Of a DNA stretch of 7,365 bases, positions 6,184 to 7,365 are shown one piece after another; the first letter of the stretch is position 1, and each line of letters begins with the position of its first letter. The translations under genes were made by a program, and so were the position numbers. Location of the stretch: positions 1 through 7,365 of the forward strand of contig JAGLUC010000222.1 of assembly GCA_023134955.1 (NCBI GenBank), in the 5' to 3' direction. Origin of the DNA: Methylococcales bacterium. GTDB lineage: Bacteria; Pseudomonadota; Gammaproteobacteria; Methylococcales; Methylomonadaceae. The notes below the pieces were generated by a model, which was given only the letters and a program-made list of their open reading frames with translations, searched no databases and was not told the DNA's origin.

Positions 6184-6960
6184 ATGGCACATAAAGCACG
6201 CAAACGTTTCGGGCAAAATTTTCTTCATGACCATAATATTATCTACAGTATTCTGGCAAATATCCAAGCTAGAAAAGGCGAACATTGGGTGGAAATTGGT
6301 CCAGGACTGGGTGCTATTACAGAACCTTTATTACAGGAAAATGTAACCCTGGATGTGGTTGAATTAGACAGAGATTTAGTCAAAATACTTGATGAGCGCT
6401 TTTCCAGCCGCCCAAACTTTACCATTCATAGTGATGATGCGCTAAATTTCGATTTTTCTACTCTGGCAAAGCCCGATGAAAAGCTGCGTATCATTGGTAA
6501 CCTGCCCTATAATATTTCAACCCCCTTGTTATTTCATTTATTAAAGAGTGCTTACTGCATTGAAGACATGCACTTTATGCTACAAAAAGAAGTGGTTGAT
6601 AGAATGTGTGCTGAACCAGGCAATAAAAAGTATGGTCGCCTTAGCGTGATGATCCAATATTATTGCGATACCGAGCTGGTATTTGATGTACCACCAGAAA
6701 GTTTTGACCCTATTCCAAAAGTCATGTCAGCTATTGTTAAGCTAGTCCCTCATCAAAAGCCACCTGTAGAAATAGGGAGCATCGAAAAGCTCAACAAAGT
6801 GGTTGTTACCGCTTTTTCTCAACGCAGAAAAACCATTAGAAACTCACTGAAAACCTTAATAACAGAACAACAAATGATTGACTTAGAAATAAATCCAACA
6901 CTAAGAGCTGAGGTCATTTCTCTCGCTGAATTTGCTCGACTAAGTTTTCTAATTACTTAA
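6184..6960 (+). CDS. rsmA: 16S rRNA (adenine1518-N6/adenine1519-N6)-dimethyltransferase
   Basis: 258 residues, slightly shorter than E. coli KsgA (273). It transfers four methyl groups from S-adenosylmethionine to two adjacent adenines near the 3' end of 16S rRNA, a late small-subunit maturation checkpoint; loss gives kasugamycin resistance. Seen: N-terminal KARKRFGQNFL (4-14), SAM motif EIGPGLGAIT (37-46), the acidic ribose-binding ELD (60-62), DDA (84-86), the catalytic NLPYN (106-110), and the C-terminal FDPIPKV (174-180) and FSQRRKTIRNSL (211-222) characteristic of the family. All key positions are present. The gene lies 36 bases after pdxA with no terminator between, so probably co-transcribed. 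The ribosome site is weak (an A-rich stretch before ATG). The usual downstream partners apaG and apaH do not follow in the remaining 405 bases. Confidence 0.97.
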   Translation: MAHKARKRFGQNFLHDHNIIYSILANIQARKGEHWVEIGPGLGAITEPLLQENVTLDVVELDRDLVKILDERFSSRPNFTIHSDDALNFDFSTLAKPDEKLRIIGNLPYNISTPLLFHLLKSAYCIEDMHFMLQKEVVDRMCAEPGNKKYGRLSVMIQYYCDTELVFDVPPESFDPIPKVMSAIVKLVPHQKPPVEIGSIEKLNKVVVTAFSQRRKTIRNSLKTLITEQQMIDLEINPTLRAEVISLAEFARLSFLIT

Positions 6961-7034
6961 TAACATTAAAAAAAATGTGCGACAAAATGTCACGCGCGTC
7001 GATTTGCCACATTCCAAAATAACTTTTTTTTTAC

Positions 7035-7040
7035 TAGAAT
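7035..7040 (+). promoter_or_regulatory. Candidate -10 box of a short transcript
   Basis: TAGAAT matches five of six consensus bases and is followed by a purine-rich start region near 7047. A -35 box is poor: TTCCAA at 7012-7017 has the right 17-base spacing but matches only three of six. Initiation here would make a transcript of roughly 90 bases up to the terminator. Confidence 0.3.
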
Positions 7041-7087
7041 AGCTGCAACTTAAATACTTTTCCTCCTGATGGGAGCGGAATTTCATT

Positions 7088-7123
7088 ATGGTTACTCCTA
7101 AAATTACTCTCAATGCGGCCTAA
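7088..7123 (+). CDS. Possible 11-residue leader peptide (MVTPKITLNAA)
   Basis: ATG at 7088 opens 11 codons whose last three, with the TAA stop, lie in the ascending arm and loop of the terminator hairpin. GGAGCGGA lies upstream at 7072-7079, with the closing GGA nine bases from ATG. A ribosome reaching the stop would sit on the hairpin, as expected for translation-controlled attenuation. There is no run of one amino acid codon (two Thr, one Ile, one Leu), so any sensed signal is unclear. A frame this short can occur by chance. Confidence 0.25.
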   Translation: MVTPKITLNAA

Positions 7124-7139
7124 CAGCCGCATTTTTTTT
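7112..7139 (+). terminator. Strong Rho-independent terminator
   Basis: AATGCGGC (7112-7119) and GCCGCATT (7126-7133) pair perfectly over eight bases with a six-base loop CTAACA. The descending arm runs into eight Ts (7132-7139). It lies 150 bases after rsmA and can end both the pdxA-rsmA transcript and the proposed short RNA. Confidence 0.88.
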
Positions 7140-7181
7140 GCCTGTTATTTTTTATCTTTTGCATTCTTTAGTAATACTATA

Positions 7182-7216
7182 TTCGGGCTGTCTATTGCCC
7201 GAAAGGCTTTCAAGCC
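7182..7216 (+). other. Two tandem hairpins, unidentified structured element
   Basis: TTCGGGC (7182-7188) pairs perfectly with GCCCGAA (7197-7203) around an eight-base loop; one base later GGCT (7205-7208) pairs with AGCC (7213-7216) around TTCA. GGAGG at 7225-7229 follows, with no start codon at normal distance. The compact GC-rich fold stands out in AT-rich DNA and might be part of a 5' leader of the next gene. No T run follows, so it is not a standard terminator. I cannot match it to a known riboswitch. Confidence 0.4.
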
Positions 7217-7365
7217 GATTATCCGGAGGTGCTTTCCTGAATTCATATAATAATTGTACAGAATTATTTTATTAATTAAGCGAAAAAATTAAATTGTATG
7301 ATTTTTAATTCTTACTCAAGTTAAGGATCGTGCACAAAATAACTTCGACAACTTGCTTGTTTTTT

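Larger units (their letters stand above)
7041..7139 (+). ncRNA. Putative small RNA or transcription-attenuating leader
   Basis: The segment from a candidate promoter to a strong intrinsic terminator is about 90 bases, a usual size for a bacterial small RNA. It contains CTCC-TGATG-GGAG (7063-7075), a small hairpin that would hide a ribosome-binding GGAG; a second CTCC at 7095-7098 could compete for the same GGAG. An 11-codon reading frame follows. Two readings fit: a free small RNA ending in an Hfq-type terminator, or a leader that controls a gene beyond the right edge by termination. I recognise no known RNA family. Transcription is inferred from sequence only. Confidence 0.4.
6961..7365. other. 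Gene-poor region downstream of rsmA
   Basis: No ordinary coding region is visible on either strand over these 405 bases. They hold a probable short transcript with a mini-ORF ending in a strong terminator (7035-7139), two hairpins (7182-7216), and an AT-rich stretch from 7241 to the end with only a weak inverted repeat (7249-7255 with 7262-7268). The next gene presumably starts beyond the right edge. Confidence 0.6.

Noticed and set aside
5943..6425. Minus-strand reading frames opposite pdxA and rsmA
   Set aside because: They lie antisense to two complete conserved genes and resemble no known protein.
6975..7022. Fifteen-codon frame MCDKMSRASICHIPK after rsmA
   Set aside because: No ribosome site, very short, and it lies before the candidate promoter of the following transcript.
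7249..7268. AATAATT/AATTATT inverted repeat as a terminator
   Set aside because: The stem is entirely A-T and seven bases long; it would be too weak, and such repeats are common by chance in this AT-rich stretch.

Overview
The window reads as the chromosome of an AT-rich gammaproteobacterium. The strongest clues are the adjacent pdxA and rsmA (ksgA) genes, normally neighbours in Gammaproteobacteria, and an RND/MMPL exporter paired with a LolA-like periplasmic protein, as expected in a Gram-negative cell. Nothing here fixes the genus. There are no rRNA or tRNA genes, insertion sequences or CRISPR arrays.

Layout, left to right. (1) Positions 1-1067, minus strand: a KamA-family radical SAM/PLP enzyme that runs off the left edge and starts at TTG. 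(2) 1128-1685, minus strand: what looks like an integron gene cassette. It holds a 159-residue SMI1/KNR4 (SUKH)-like gene whose stop codon lies inside the first core box of an attC site (1122-1202). The cassette's 5' border carries the core box that exactly complements this. (3) 1687-1864: a gap with a candidate promoter and a long imperfect inverted repeat. (4) 1865-4920, minus strand: a two-gene operon, RND exporter then LolA-like protein, overlapping by ATGA. (5) 4921-5142: a divergent intergenic region with four hairpins. (6) 5143-6960, plus strand: pdxA then rsmA, probably co-transcribed. (7) 6961-7365: no ordinary gene, but a likely short transcript with an 11-codon mini-ORF running into a strong intrinsic terminator, followed by two further hairpins.

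How the parts relate. pdxA (pyridoxal phosphate synthesis) and rsmA (16S rRNA dimethylation) are housekeeping genes; surA, often upstream of pdxA, is replaced by the divergent exporter operon. The exporter and LolA-like protein probably move a lipid or lipid-linked product across the envelope. The left end is accessory DNA. The SUKH cassette and perhaps the KamA-type gene look like members of an integron array, or of a cluster of attC sites without an integrase. No integrase gene is visible, and in the direction where it would be expected lies the exporter operon instead.

Most interesting points: the attC site and its reconstructed cassette; the KamA-type enzyme that keeps its catalytic residues but lacks both lysine-recognising aspartates; and the unassigned leader or small RNA after rsmA.
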